Shown: piece after piece, positions 9,759 to 21,860 of the stretch
Numbering within the stretch: the first letter of the stretch is position 1
How the letters are laid out: every line of letters begins with the position of its first letter
Assembly: GCA_036346405.1 (NCBI GenBank)
Contig: CM070553.1
Coordinates: 74,154,976-74,218,975 of the forward strand
Reading direction: 5' to 3'
Length of the DNA stretch: 64,000 bases
Source: Phyllostachys edulis
Taxonomy: Eukaryota > Streptophyta > Magnoliopsida > Poales > Poaceae
Position numbers and translations under genes: made by a program
Notes under the pieces: model-generated
Databases searched by the model: none
What the model was told of the DNA's origin: nothing
The model's input: the letters and a program-made list of their open reading frames with translations, nothing else

Positions 9759-12640
9759 TGTCGAGCAGATTACAAAGTGGTTGCCTTGAATTGGGCAGAA
9801 AAAACTCGAGGCCTTGAAGAAGATGGGAATGCTCCCAGATAGGAATCGATTAATTGGAGACCGCGACCGGAGAGCATTTTCCGAGCCGTGAAGATGGCGA
9901 AATCCTGTTTTCTTGCCTACATCGAATGTGAAATTCGAGACTATCGGTACACAAATTCCTCCTCGCGTTCTTGAACATTACGGGTGGAATTGGTGAATTT
10001 GGCCCCAAATTCGATCGCAAATATTAGTATTTTCGCATATTTGTGCGAGGCATACACAGGAATACAACCGAACTTGAAGCTCTTTAGTTATTTCTACCGC
10101 ATGGTGATGGGAAAATCTGCGGCAAAATCTCGAGGCAGCTCTGGGGAATGCACATTGCGTCTTCATGACGGAAGGCCGATGAGTACATCTTCATGTCTGT
10201 GAAATCTTCGTGGTTGTCATGGAAAAAATCTTGGTTTTACATAACGGTTCTGAAAGACGATGGCCTCTACTTGGCGGAACTAGAGCAAGTGAAAACTCCA
10301 AGTGGAAGGAAGCGTAAAGAAGGCGAGGATAGTCAAGAGATGGGCGGATGCCATCTCGACTTCTTGAGTCGAGGGCTTGACTTCGTGGCATGTGGTGAAG
10401 GATTTTACCCTTCGCCAGATTAGCCCATTGAAGCTCGGACTCATTCCTTGCTCTGGTGCCTTGATCGTGATGAAGCTACCTCGAGAAGGTGGTAAGTCTT
10501 TGAGATAAATTCGATCGGTATTTTGATTTGATAAATGTATTACCTTAAAATCTGTCTATTCTTCCTACATTAAAGTTCTTACCACGGGAAGTTAGAGAAC
10601 GAGTCAGGTGATCGTTGGGGAGCACGGAGAAAATTTGAATGCCCCAAGATCTTAGCATAACTCCTATTGAAGGGAGACAGCAAGGCTTAAGGTAATTTAT
10701 TAAATTCCTTTTACCATGTATATACATATATTCCGACCAGATCTCCAATCGTACTCTATATTTGCGATCGGTCGGATTGCGAATCATACAATCTGGTGAG
10801 GATCAACGTCCCACCTTGGTTCCGACCAAAGTCGTGCCTCGAGGCACTTGAAGGAGATGAATCCTCGAGGTAATAGAACATTTTGGAGTCATATATGTAC
10901 GAAAATTTTTTTAGATAAAGGATTTCTTCACCTAATCAAATTTGTTCTTTGATTTAGGTGGATAAGCTGAAGGCCATGAGAATGTAGCTGCGGAGGTCAG
11001 AACTCAGAGTGGTCGTGCACGACCTTACGGTTATTCTTGAAACAAGCGATCCGGAGATTGAAGAAACCACTCCTCCACCGGATAGTCGAGGAATGTGGAC
11101 CTTGACGAAGCGGTCGAGGACATAGCTTCCGACATCTTGTTGGAGGATGTGAGGTTCAACAAACCTGTTTGGTCGAGAACCGACAAAATTGGAAGAGAAG
11201 AAAAGGAAGGCTAAGCGGCGCAGATTTCTCTCTGGCTTTTGAGTCAAATCCGGAAATTAACAAGGTATGTACAAATGAAAGTGATCGTATAAGTATGTAT
11301 CTTTAATAATTCCTTGATGATTTGATATTTTGAACTTCCCATCTTGGTTTGCATAGGTCTTACGGTGTTAGGTCATTTTCGACTGAGTTCTTCCCGAGGA
11401 CTGGCTTTGTGGAAGTTCGAGGCGAGCACTTCTCGGGACAAAGTTCCCGAGGAAGTAGTGGTCGAAGAAGCCCCGGCGGTGACAAGAACAGCGGTGAGTT
11501 GGATCCTTTAGTGATTGAAACCCCTTACGTGGAGGTAGATGCCTCGAGAGGTCTCAACAGTTCCGATCATCGCCGATAACCCTTCCCAACCTAACAAGTT
11601 CCTTTTCGTCCCCGATTCGCCGAGGATAAGGAGCTTGATGAGGCGTGGCGAAAGTATCGGATACTCGGCTCAAGATGCACCTCGATTTGATTTTTGCGGT
11701 TATAATGACCGAGCAATTCGGGTAAGTATTCTCGACCGTTACATAACTCTTTTTACAAAGTTTATAAGGAACTTAAGAAAGAGAATGCTAATTGTGTAGC
11801 ATTTGGTCGAGAACTTTCTTTGTGATCGGAGGATGACCCAATGAGTTAAGGACTTGGAGCAAAAGCACTCCGAGTTGGAAAGTAAGAACTTTTCCTTTTA
11901 AACTTCTGTTTCTTCTTCAATACTTTGCTCCTCTACAATTATTCTCCTTATCGCATTCGATAGATCTGGAGAAAATAAAAGAGGAGGTTGTGGTGAAAAA
12001 GCCAAGGCGACTTTTCTTGAAGAAGAAATAAAAGCTAAGGACCGATCATTTCTTTGAAGCAAGTTGACTAAGGACCAGGTTGATCGTTGAAACAACGACC
12101 AAATATGAAACACTTAGCAAAACAAATAAAGGTAATATGTCGTAAACTTGATTTTCCTTCAATGATGCTTGTGTTCATTAAGCGATTTGTTTTTGCGAGC
12201 AAGCGCAAATGCTAAGCAGAGTAAAAAAAACTCGAATTTGAGCGGGGATAAGGAGGCGCTCTTGCTCAAAATATTGATGAAAAGATTCATACTTTGAACA
12301 AGATGATCTTTGATTTGGGATCGAGGATCAAGCATGCCTATCTTAAGAGATCCAATAGAGAAAATGAACTATTTGGGTCAACTTCTAGGGGATCTTAAAG
12401 TTACGGTCAAAACTACTCGGACGAATTATGCCCATGCCTAAAAGCAGTGTTGCAAGTGGAGTTAGTTTTGCTTTGGCAAAACTGAAAGCTTCCGACCCTC
12501 CATTGATCTCCAAGCTGTTAAAGATGACTTCAATCGCCCTTTGAGGAGGCGACCAAGTTCATGGAAGAACTCGGGCCACTCGGAGATATAGTTGTAGAGG
12601 AGATGGAGGTCGAATCTCCGACAAGCGATAGTTAGGCGGG
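9759..12640 (+). pseudogene. Antisense extra gene of element C, Transposase_28 (PF04195)-like, multi-exon
   Basis: Lies downstream of integrase on the strand opposite to gag-pol, as known for the antisense ORFs of Tat-lineage elements. Suggested start ATG 9759. Segment 9984-10,200 resembles the 'putative gypsy type transposon' family PF04195: LAPNSIANISIFAYLCEA and then LFSYFYRM, followed by SVKSSWLSWKKSWFYI. Exon-like stretches are separated by AT-rich pieces with GT..AG borders: donors near 10,490 (GGTAAGTC), 10,690, 10,870, 11,263 (GGTATGTA) and 11,719 (GGTAAGTA); acceptors near 10,957 and 11,356 (TTTGCATAG). The later part is charged and coiled-coil-like. Frameshifts break several exons. 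Function is unknown; the family name is historical and does not prove transposase activity. Confidence 0.6.
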
Positions 12641-13645
12641 AATATTTCTTAGAGTAGGTTCTGCAAGTGTAAAAATATTTGAATATCTATGAAAACTTAC
12701 CTTTTATGTCATTGACAAAGCTTTTGTTTATCTGTTTGACTTTTTAAAATTCTCGTATATTTCCTAGCCCCGAACGCTTGATAGTAGAAGAGCGTTCTTG
12801 TACAAGCGGTGAGCCAAAAAGAGAATAAAAAGAGGTCATAACCATGTATGTGAGTTTTGAAGGTATGTTTGGACATGTAAGACAAAAGCGATCGTTCAAA
12901 GATACTAGGAAATCAAATGTGGTCGGGACTAACAGTATGATTTCGACTAGTTATAGATCTTTGTTTGTCATAATGGAAATACCAATCAAAAACACTATAT
13001 ATGGTCGGGAAAAAGACTTTGTCAAACTTGACATAAGAAGAAATGCAAATATGTATGCAACAAATTATAAGTGAACTTTGTTTATATCTATTGTCCCATA
13101 ATGCGGTGGAACTAATGCTAAGACACGAAGGCATCGACACATTTCTTGAAAGCGTGTTCAAATTACATATCCGATAGTAGCGAGGATCGTAAGAAAAGAA
13201 CCGTCGCTAGGAAGCTCCTTCCAGTGGGCAGGACCACGTGCGAAAAAGGAGAGACTTCGACTAGGAGGCTTTCCGTGTCTTGACCAGTAGCCAGACAAGA
13301 ATAGACCAGAATCGTGAAATAATGAAGCATAATCTTCAAAATCGTAAGCATATCATTCATGAGATAGGTAGTTGTGTGGTGCTCTGATTACTCATTTTCT
13401 TAAAAAAAAAAAAGTGTAGTCGCGCGTGGGAATCATTTGAAAAAAATGCTCACGACTAGGACCATAGAGTATCAGAGATCCTTATAAAGGATATCGGAGA
13501 GAAAAATGTCTTCTCCGACCAGACTAACAATAATAAATGACCAGAATGTAGGTGTATATATATAAGCAAGGTTGCACTTCTTAATTAATTAATGAATTTA
13601 ATGAAATTGAAATTGAAATAAATGAAAGAATGAAAATTAAACATA
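12641..13645. other. Non-coding 3' region of element C
   Basis: AT-rich stretch between the antisense gene and integrase. It holds a 12-base A run at about 13,399 and the duplicated phrase ATCGGAGA/TCTCCGA. No convincing coding sequence or repeat. It may hold the convergent 3' ends of pol and the antisense gene. Confidence 0.4.
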
Positions 13646-14780
13646 GAACTTACGCAATTGATCGATGTTCCAAGAATTTGACAAAATTTTCCTATCGAGA
13701 CATAGCGATCGTCAGACGGAACCTCGGTGGGTTACTTCGACCACGGTGTAAGGACCTTCCCATTTAGGAGAAAGTTTATTGCGATTTGTTTGGCTCTGAA
13801 TTTTTACGAGAACGGATCACCTCTGACAAGGTCTGCGAGGTCTGCACCTTACGACTATGGTACCTTCGCATGGCTTGTTGGTAGGCTAGCGATCGTACAA
13901 GGGCTTGGTTTAAATCGTTCTTCAAGGAAATCGGCGTCGTCGAGTCGTCGTTCATTTCGATCATTTTCGTCAAAAGCGATCGATTCGGCGAGCCAATTTT
14001 GAGTTACGGAGGAAGCATGGCTTCAGCACCATAAACCAAAAAGAATGGAGTTTCACCGGTCGCACGACGGTAGGTCGTGGTTGAACGGCCCATAACACGA
14101 GGGAAGTTCTTTAACTTAAGCGCTGACCGTTTGATTAAGCGGTGAATACTCGGCGTTTGATCCCGCATAAGGATACCATTAGCCGCTCAAGCGCTCCGTT
14201 GCTCTCACGGATGTGCAATGAAGCAAAATGAATTTTGACACTAAGTTCATCGCAGAACTCACGGAATTGACTTTGAGAAGCGGGAACCATTATCTGTGAT
14301 GATCTGTTGGGTACACCAAATCGCGTGATCACATTTTTCAAGAGAAATCTCTTAGCGGCCTCGGTTGTTATTTTAACAAGCGGCTCGCTTCAATCCATTT
14401 TGTAAACGTGTCAATCATGACGAAAAGGAATTGAAGCCCCGGATGCTCTTGGGAAAGGTCCCGAATGTCTAGTCCCGAGGTTGCAAAAGGCCAAGAAAGA
14501 GAATTGTTTGTAAGGCTTGTCTTTGGTGATGTACTTATCGACTATAAACCGACATTGTACACACTTCGTCACAAGCTCTTTTGCATCATGAAGGGCGGTT
14601 GGCGATAATAGCCTTAGGAAGGCTTTACCGACCGAGGTTACAGTAGGAATGGTGTGCTCCTGACGCCTTCATGGATTTGGTTAGCAATCTAATGCCATCC
14701 GTTTGAGATATGCATCTCATCAACACTCCATGAGATCCTCGTTTATACAAGATACGTTCGATTAGAGTGTATGATTTGGC
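13646..14780 (-). pseudogene. Integrase of element C
   Basis: Minus-strand integrase that would insert the cDNA. At 14,341-14,135 the catalytic core shows NVITRFGVPNR, FREFCDELSVKIHFAS and ESNGALER, the last containing the position of the catalytic Glu. The middle Asp block (TDNGS in relatives) is broken by a frame change. At 13,973-13,776 is the C-terminal part: LKNDLNQALVRSLAYQQAMR and NSEPNKSQ, followed by the strand-rich end with SWNIDQLR in another frame. The zinc-binding N-terminus lies at about 14,640-14,480 in broken frames. Multiple indels make it non-functional as read. Confidence 0.85.
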
Positions 14781-15695
14781 TTTTCGTGCTATCGATCGGC
14801 CTCTACATCATCTTCTGGAATTGTGTCATCTTTGAAGATAATTGTAGATCGATGTCATCCGAGCTCTCTAGTGATCGTGGCCGCCAATCGTCAACGACAC
14901 GTGGAGCATCCATGTTTCCTTGATTAGTTTGTTCAACTTGCAAAGAATCATGTATGTTCTCGGAAGGCTCAACTACCGAGGGTGAATTGAGTTGCTCGAG
15001 AAAAACTCGAGGCGGGGACGGTCGACCTCGTGGAGGCCATCCGTGCCAAGCTGATGCGCGAAAGTTTTCCTTTCTAGGAATATGTTGGATCTGAAAACCG
15101 AAGAAGTGCTTTTCAAGTTTTCGTACTTCCGCCGGATAAGATGACATCTTGGTACTCGAGCATTGATACTCTTTCCCCACTTGATTAAGCTACTAGTTGA
15201 GAATCGCCTTTCACTAATGTCTGCGAATCCGAGCGAACGAGCCGCTCGAGTCCTGCCGATAAACCTTCATATTACGCCACATTATTGGTGGCGGAAAATT
15301 TCTTGGATGGCGTGCTTGATGTGTTCGCTTGATGAGGGATATCAAGACCACTCACCCCGATCCTTGTAACATCAAGGCAGGTAAAATACATTGTCCACTC
15401 GTCGTGGTGTTCGTACTCGGGTCCTTGGGTGGGTTCGAGGTTTGTCCATTCGGCAATAAATTACGCTATTGCAGGACTTTATTGTTAAGTGAAATAAAAT
15501 GGAGATCGAACGCCCTAGCTCGACCGCCCATTTGGCTATTAGATCCCGATGATTCCTGTTTCCAAGGACTTGACCAAGGGATATCCGGTAGGTCGACCAC
15601 TTTGTGGGCACGAAAGTAGTGCCTTAGCTTCCTTGAAGACATAAGGAGGCCATAGAGCAACTTTTGTACTGTGGGTATCTTTCCTTTGGTCCATG
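14781..15695 (-). pseudogene. RNase H region of element C
   Basis: Minus-strand RNase H follows from the RT at 28,168 once element B is removed. At 15,660-15,466 are the motifs LLMSSRKLRHYF and FDLHFI; at 15,180-15,060 are EVRKLEKHFFGFQ and HIPRKENFRA, the conserved end of Tat RNase H. Several frames are needed. A variable linker to integrase (15,000-14,800, acidic) follows. Cut at 15,695 by the target duplication TAAGA of element B. Confidence 0.85.
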
Positions 15696-15700
15696 TAAGA
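15696..15700. other. Target site duplication, left copy (TAAGA), of element B
   Basis: TAAGA precedes the left LTR of B and recurs at 28,163-28,167 just after its right LTR. Confidence 0.93.
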
Positions 15701-16366
15701 TATAATGACCCAAAATTTCAAATTTTATTTAAGTTGAAAATTTATTTGAATTTGTGAATTTTCTGCAATTTAAAAACTATTCTTCAAATTGTTGAAAGCT
15801 AAAAAGAAATTCTAATTCAAAATCTATTATCAACTTTAAGTTAGAGTTATTTTATCTGAGTCCAGAAGAATTCTAGAATCATCCAGAAATTTTTCTAGAA
15901 TTTTTAGGATTTATTTACTAATTTTTAAAGCCTATTTGAATTAACTTTGAATATTTAAAATAGGAAATCAGTTTAAAATACCTAAATGCCTTTGGGCCAA
16001 ATTCAAACTGTCAGCCCACTTCCTCCCCATTTCGCCCTTTGGAGCCAAGCCCTTGCGCCTCCTCTGTCCCTTTTCACCTCTCGGCCCCACCCTTGATGGC
16101 GCCTCCTCACTTCAGCGGCCCGCCCGGTCATCTCTTCCCAGGCCTTTCTTCCTCATGAGGAGCCTTTTTCGCCGCCATTGGGCCAGGCGGGAGCTTGAAC
16201 CACCTCCCTAATGCCCGATCTTGGCGCGTGCGTCTTGCTTGAACCACCTGCAGGCCGCCCCACTCCCTCTCTCCCCTCTTCTCCGCGCATGAATCGGCCA
16301 AGACGCCATAGCCGCCGCCGCCACGGTCTTGCGCACGAACTTCCCCCTTTCCTCTGCCCCGGCCCC

Positions 16367-16373
16367 TATAAAT
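16367..16373 (+). promoter_or_regulatory. TATA box of the B 5' LTR
   Basis: CCCCTATAAATGGGAGCCC in a GC-rich context, conserved in the right LTR at 25,255. Transcription should start about 30 bases downstream. About 300 bases further is a consensus-like splice donor CAGGTAAGC (GT at 16,675; 25,554 in the right LTR), which suggests a spliced leader. Confidence 0.65.
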
Positions 16374-17088
16374 GGGAGCCCCGGGTGCGCAATCGTTCCC
16401 TCACCCCGCCACCGCCACTCACCCTCCCTCTCTGCTCCTCATCTCGCCGAATTTGGAGTTTGCAAACCCACCATGGCGCCTTCTTCTCGATTCGGTGCCA
16501 GCAGCGCCTCCCGCCGCCGCTTGTACCCTCGGCACCGCCTCATCCTCGCCGTCCCCGTGCGCATCTTCCCCAGCCCGGAGAGCCACCGCAGCCCGTCGCC
16601 GCCGTAGGACCCCTTTTCGCCGCCGCAAGTCTTCCTCGCCGCCGGCCTTTCACCGTCGATCTTTCGCCAAGCAGGTAAGCACTGAGATCGCCTCGTCGCC
16701 CTCATGCTATTGGTATCACCCGCCGCCCTCGCCAGAGCCCCTATCGCCGATGAGCCCGTAGCCGAGCCGCCGCCGGTGTCGAGATGACGTGGCCGCGCCA
16801 CGTATGCGCCATGTCATCGCCACGTAAGCGCCACGTCCTCAATCCCGCACGCGTGGTGCCGACGTGGCGACCACGTCACACCCGCATCACCACCCCTCTA
16901 GCCAAAGGCTCTGTGGACTTGGTCCATGTGAGCCGTGTCTCGACTACAAGGGCCCATACGTCGAATTTATTTAATTTCTTTTAAATCCGGAAATTCTTTG
17001 CTGATGTCACCATGCGCAATAATTAGAGTTTCCTTTAGAAAAATAATTCAGGAAAATTGATTTAAATCACAGATTTAGGATTTAATTT

Positions 17089-17730
17089 GTAAAATTCATA
17101 ACTTTTGCATTCTAATTCCAAATTAGGTGATTCCAATTTCTAAAATTTGATAAAATTAATACCTAGCTAAATAAAATATAAAAATTTGAATTGGAATAGG
17201 TTTAAACTGTCTGTATGAATTTGAAATAATTTAAACCACTAATTTAGGAATTTAACTTGTAAAATTCATATCTTACGAACCATAATTCCAAATTAGGCGA
17301 TTCAAATTGCTAAAATCTTAGAAAATTATTATCCAACTAAATAAAATATGATTATTCAATATGGAGTTCAGTTTAGTTCTGTTTTAGAATTTAGAAATCC
17401 ATTTAAATTTCAAATTTAAATTAAAATGTGTAAAATTCATATCATCGATTTCCAACTCCAAATTTTGTGAAATTAAGTTTCTAAAATTTTATAAAAAGAT
17501 TATCTAGCTTAATAATTAAAATTAGTTTATATGGAATTAGTTTAAATTGCCTTTTTAAGTTAGACTTTGTAAATTGCAAATTTAGGATTTAAACTCGTAA
17601 AATTCATATCTTTTAATTCCTAATTCCAATCTGAATGTTTCAAACTTATAAGGTCTTATAAGATTATTATCTAGTTAAATAAAATATAATTATTTTATTT
17701 GGAGTTAGTTTGAACTGTCGTCTTGTATTT
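17089..17730. repeat. Four tandem units of about 170 bp in the B 5' LTR
   Basis: The phrase GTAAAATTCATA recurs at 17,089, 17,259, 17,430 and 17,597 (spacing 170, 171, 167). Each unit continues with AATTCCAAATTAGG, TCTAAAAT, AGATTATTATCTAG and TAAATAAAATATAA or close variants. The units are diverged, so the duplication is old. The same array is in the right LTR (about 25,969-26,610). Confidence 0.8.
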
Positions 17731-19274
17731 ATTTGAATTTCAATTGATTGTCGTATTTTCACGTTTAGATTACTTGACGATTAAAATTTGATTCTTAGAA
17801 GAATTAGAATTTCAAGACTTCAGCGAAGGCAAGTTATACTTTGATCATCTTGCACCCACTATTTTAAAGTTATTTAAATTCAGTTTTCAAATTACTAAGT
17901 GCATGCATACTTTTATTCAAGTATTTTAAATTCCTGTTTAAATGATTAGATATTCCAACTGTCCTTGTATGGCCAATATTGAATATTGAAATGTCATCCC
18001 TTGTCCCCATAGATAAAATGTTTGGAAATGCTTAGCAAATACTTAGACCATGATTTGATTTTGGGGAGGATTTAGCCAAATCTTTACAAACTTGTGTTAA
18101 CTTGAACCTATGGTATTGTCTTACCATAGATTTGTTGAAAAGGTGGTTTTACTAAATAAAATAAAGATGGTTTGGACTTGGGTGTAGCGGATGAAAGGTG
18201 GGTGCGAGTTTATGCGGGTTTAATCTGGTTAGGATTAAAGCCGTGGTTTAATTTGAAAGACGCCCAAGTCGATTAAGGACCGGCCTTTGGCGTTCCTTTG
18301 CTATGCCAAAGCGTACCACCACATGTCTGTATGGGAAGGACTGGCTTAATAATTTGGGACACCTCATAGATATTAGTGCCATATTGTATGAGTGGGTGTT
18401 GGTTAGACAGATAGTCCCACATGGCGCAAGAGGGGCTCCGGAGGATGGCTAGTCAATGGAAGCGAAACCTTAGCGGGCATGAGTACTTTGAGGTAGATCA
18501 TTATAATGACCTTGTGATATTTGCTCTGTCACACGCCTTAGGAAGCGTGGATTGGCCGACACAAAGGGTATAATATCTCGTGTGGGTAAAGCTGTACAAA
18601 CTCTGCGAGTAGAAAACTATTGAATAGCGCGTCATGATCATGGACATGCTAGCAAAGCCACTTTGAGTTAGACTTGTTTTTGGTTTTAAAATGGTTTCAA
18701 CAGATGTTTTCGGGATGGTTAGTCTGTGGGAAAATTAGGCGGTTAGCCATTGTGATTGGAGGATATCCATCACCTTTCTTGGAGGTTATCCATATTATTC
18801 AATTGTCATTTAAATTTTGATTTTAAATCTGTATGAAAATGGCCTTGCAATCTATTATGATTATTTAAATTGAAAGCGCCGCTTTCATAAAATAACCTGC
18901 CAATGTCCTTTGTCTACTTTATGCATGCATTACAAATTCCATATTGGGTGTAACTTGCGAGCACGGTAGTTGTGCTCATGCTTGCTTTATGCAACAAAAT
19001 TTCAGAGAAGACTACTATCGGGGCGGTGAGGACACGATGCCTAAACTCGCCCCAGGCGATTACTGTGGCGGATCGTTCGCTTACTACTATCTTTTATTTC
19101 ATTTGTGTTATTTACTTCTTTATTTGGCTTCATGCCCAATTGTATCGAACTCGATTTACTATTAATGAAATGCGAGATTTGGTTATGTTATCATTTTTGT
19201 AGCTGTGTACAGGAAATCTGGGTGGTGTATGAACACGAGAGGGTTCGGGATCTTTCGTCCGGGTCCGACAAAAG

Positions 19275-19287
19275 TGGTATCGAGCCA
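19275..19287 (+). other. Primer binding site of element B
   Basis: TGGTATCGAGCC, one indel from TGGTATCAGAGCC (initiator tRNA-Met), four bases after the LTR end. Confidence 0.88.
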
Positions 19288-19419
19288 TGTCGCTGTGGGG
19301 CGTGGCCTAGAATTGTCCTAAGGACTTATTTTCAAAAGCAAAAACTATTTTGAGTCTATCGAGTCATTCTCAACCTTTCTCTTTAAAATGTTTACTAACT
19401 TATCTCTATCTCAAAATTT

Positions 19420-19997
19420 TAGATGGTTTGAGATCTGGGACGCTACTTCCCACGGAGCCTTTCTTTGAAGCGGGCGAGATACTTTGGGAAATGATCAGAC
19501 ACTGGTTACGAAAGAGGCCAACTTTCCAAGGATTGAAGTACGGTGGAAGAACAACGGTTGTGGAGAGTAGAGGTGCTCATCTACTCCAACCTCGCACCTG
19601 GGACACCGTCTTCCCGTCTTTGGCGCTCCGATCCGACAGCGACAACTTTGATGATGGCATGCAAGATGCGGCAAGAGAGGCGATCCGCCACCTTCGCTAC
19701 ACCTACAATCATCGCCTTGAGGCACGGGTTTCATTACTACCCGATGCACATTCCGACCCGACTCGTGGTACTTTCAACTCCGCTAGAGACGAAGATTCCC
19801 CCGAACTGACACACCAGGTGGATCTGGCTAAGGCTTTGGATTATGCCTACGGAAACACCTTGAATGATTTGCTCACCGCTCAGAACAGACTACAGGAGGC
19901 AGAGGAGAAGCTGAAGACCGTAACTGCGGAGCTAGCTAGCTACAAGGCTGGCGAGACTAGCTCTAGTGAGCCGGACTATACTCCTAGTACCCCATAG
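19420..19997 (+). pseudogene. Extra ORF of element B between primer site and gag (unknown function)
   Basis: An open reading frame of up to 215 codons (19,350-19,997) with a shift near 19,630. The first half reads better in a second frame (19,543 onward: LWRVEVLIYSN, PSSRLWRSD), the second half in the main frame: DDGMQDAAREAIRHLRYTY, then LAKALDYAYGNTLNDLL and a heptad-like charged segment (AQNRLQEAEEKLKTVTAEL) that predicts a coiled coil. It ends in a Ser/Thr/Pro tail at TAG 19,995. It has no resemblance to gag, protease or pol motifs. The shift lies in a CNG-rich stretch. I recall similar ORFs from grass gypsy elements but no function. The start codon is uncertain (ATG 19,490 or 19,543). 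Confidence 0.55.
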
Positions 19998-20187
19998 TTG
20001 TTATCTTTCCTTTAGTTCGATCCTTAGTTGCGAATTATGAGCTACTAATACCTTGTGGTAGCCATAATCTTGAATAAAATAAATTAATAAAAGAGTTTCT
20101 TGGAAAAATCTGGCTTTTTGTCTTGTATGATCTTGAATTTACCTTTCCCTATCTGTCTACCTCTCCTAATCCTTGGAGTTCTAGCAG

Positions 20188-21336
20188 ATGGTGACCACCG
20201 TCTGCGGCGATGGCGGTGTCAAGGTCGAGAACGAAAGCCTTGATTATCGGGAGGATCCGTGCGGCAACCACCACCGCCACCGGCAGAAGGACCAGATTAG
20301 CGTCGGATGATGGAAAACCAAAACCATCGATTAACCTCTGGCTCGATCCCTCAGCAGCGTCGAGAATGTGCAAGCAACAACTCGGATGCACCACCACCTC
20401 CACCCGCAGAGATTGACCATGGCGATTTCATGCGCATGCGCCAACCGACATTCTCCGCTGACAGAGCCGATGGATGCCGATGGCTGGATTCGTGCTATCG
20501 GAAAGAAGCTGGATATCACTCGGTGTCTTGATCGTGAAGAGTCTGTTTGCCTCTCACTGACTCACCGGTCCCCGCATCGGAATGGTGGGATAACTATAAC
20601 ATCTCCCATCTTGGCCTTACAGACTATCTCTTAGGCGGAGTTTGTGCGGCTTTCCGCCATGCACATATCCTTGAGGATAATGACCCTAAAGAAGAAAGAG
20701 TTCCAGCGCTCAAACAAGGCAACCATACGGTGGGTGAATACTGCACAAGTTCAACGGCTTGCTCGCTATGCCCCAGCAGATGTGGCTAGTGATGAAGAAA
20801 AGCGAGAAAGGTTCATGGATGGTTTGAGCGATGAGATCTCGATCCGGTGGTCTCCAATGACTACTTGACTTCCAGCGGTTAGTGAATAAAGCTTTTCGCC
20901 GGGAGGCCAAACATCTGCAGATGGAGAACATAGCGGAGGATGGCGCTCGAAGTTCAACTCGGAGGGCAACCCAAGCCTCGCTTTGCTCGGCCTCAACCAC
21001 CTCGAGTGGAAGGTTCGATCCTCTACACCCGAGCTCGATGCAACTGCGCTCCAACTCTTTCGGCTTCCGCAACAATGCATCTGCGGGGCGGTTTCAATGA
21101 AGAACCCAACTTCATCGGCAGCGGAGTGACATGCTTCCATTACCGCGAGGATGGACACTATGCCAACAAGTGCCGAAGAAGCGGCGATCTACAACACCAA
21201 ACAGGCCAAGATCGGGAGCACCGGCCACGGCGGCACCCCAAAGCGGCGGGCGATTCACGAAGGGCGTGTGAATCACGTCACAACAGAGGAAGCTTCGAGC
21301 GGCACGGATGTAGTCGCCTTGGTACGTTCTCGTTAA
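20188..21336 (+). pseudogene. gag of element B, frameshifted
   Basis: Capsid/nucleocapsid gene. ATG 20,188 is the first plausible start after the extra ORF. The gag core is spread over frames: PTFSADRADG or PMDADGWIRAIGKKLDI at 20,440-20,520, SEWWDNYN at 20,575-20,600, ALKQGNHTVGEY at 20,708-20,745, and DEEKRERFMDGL at 20,790-20,830. The zinc knuckle at about 21,127-21,175 reads CFHYREDGHYANKC, so the second Cys is Tyr and zinc binding would be impaired if real. Gag ends before the protease at about 21,340. Confidence 0.8.
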
Positions 21337-21860
21337 TATGATACCGCGCCGATTACTGTTTGATTAGGAGCTTCGCATTCTTTTGTATCCAATAAGTTTG
21401 TGGGCAAAAATGGGTTACCTATTTCTCCATTAAGTAATCCTATGATAATCCATTCCCGGGCTCGAAATGAGAACCGATTCTCTATGCGAATCTTACCTGG
21501 AGATATCAGGAGTTTCCTTCATGGCGGACTTGATAGTCTTGCATTCTCAAGAATGCGGATGTAATACTTGGGATGGGTAGCTAGCCGAGAATCAAGGACG
21601 GATAGATTGTGCCAATAGGTCTATTACTCTCACTAATGAGGAAGGAGTCACGGTTGAATTCAAGCCCAAGACCTGCATCGGAGGAAGTTCCATTCTGACC
21701 AGCGTGAAGGAATTAAAGCTTGAAGATATACCAATAGTGCAAGAATTCCCGGATGTTTTTCACGATGATCTACGGCATGCCACCGGACGGGGCGTCATGT
21801 TCTTAATTGACTTAGTCGAGGACGCTCCAATCTCGGCGACCTTCTGAGAATGCTGGCCAA
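21337..21860 (+). pseudogene. Protease of element B, with stop at the active site
   Basis: Retropepsin region recognised by GASHSFVSNKFVG at about 21,370. The active-site triplet reads Leu-Phe-Asp-stop-Gly-Ala: the Ser/Thr codon after the catalytic Asp is TAG. The second block (ILGMG) is at about 21,560-21,590 in another frame. The stop and the shifts make the copy inactive as read. Confidence 0.75.

Larger units (their letters stand above)
15701..19270 (+). repeat. 5' LTR of element B
   Basis: 3570 bp. The start reads TATAATGACCC where the right copy has TGTAACACCC, so the terminal TG has been changed. The end is GGGTCCGACA. Order: AT-rich U3, GC-rich promoter and leader (about 16,020-16,950), AT-rich block of 170-bp repeats, a U5 part with the CTATTGAATAG block, then the end. 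Not coding despite long Pro/Arg-rich open frames. Confidence 0.95.

Noticed and set aside
12844..13161. Two opposite frames of about 80 codons
   Set aside because: AT-rich non-coding part of element C, no similarity to known element proteins.
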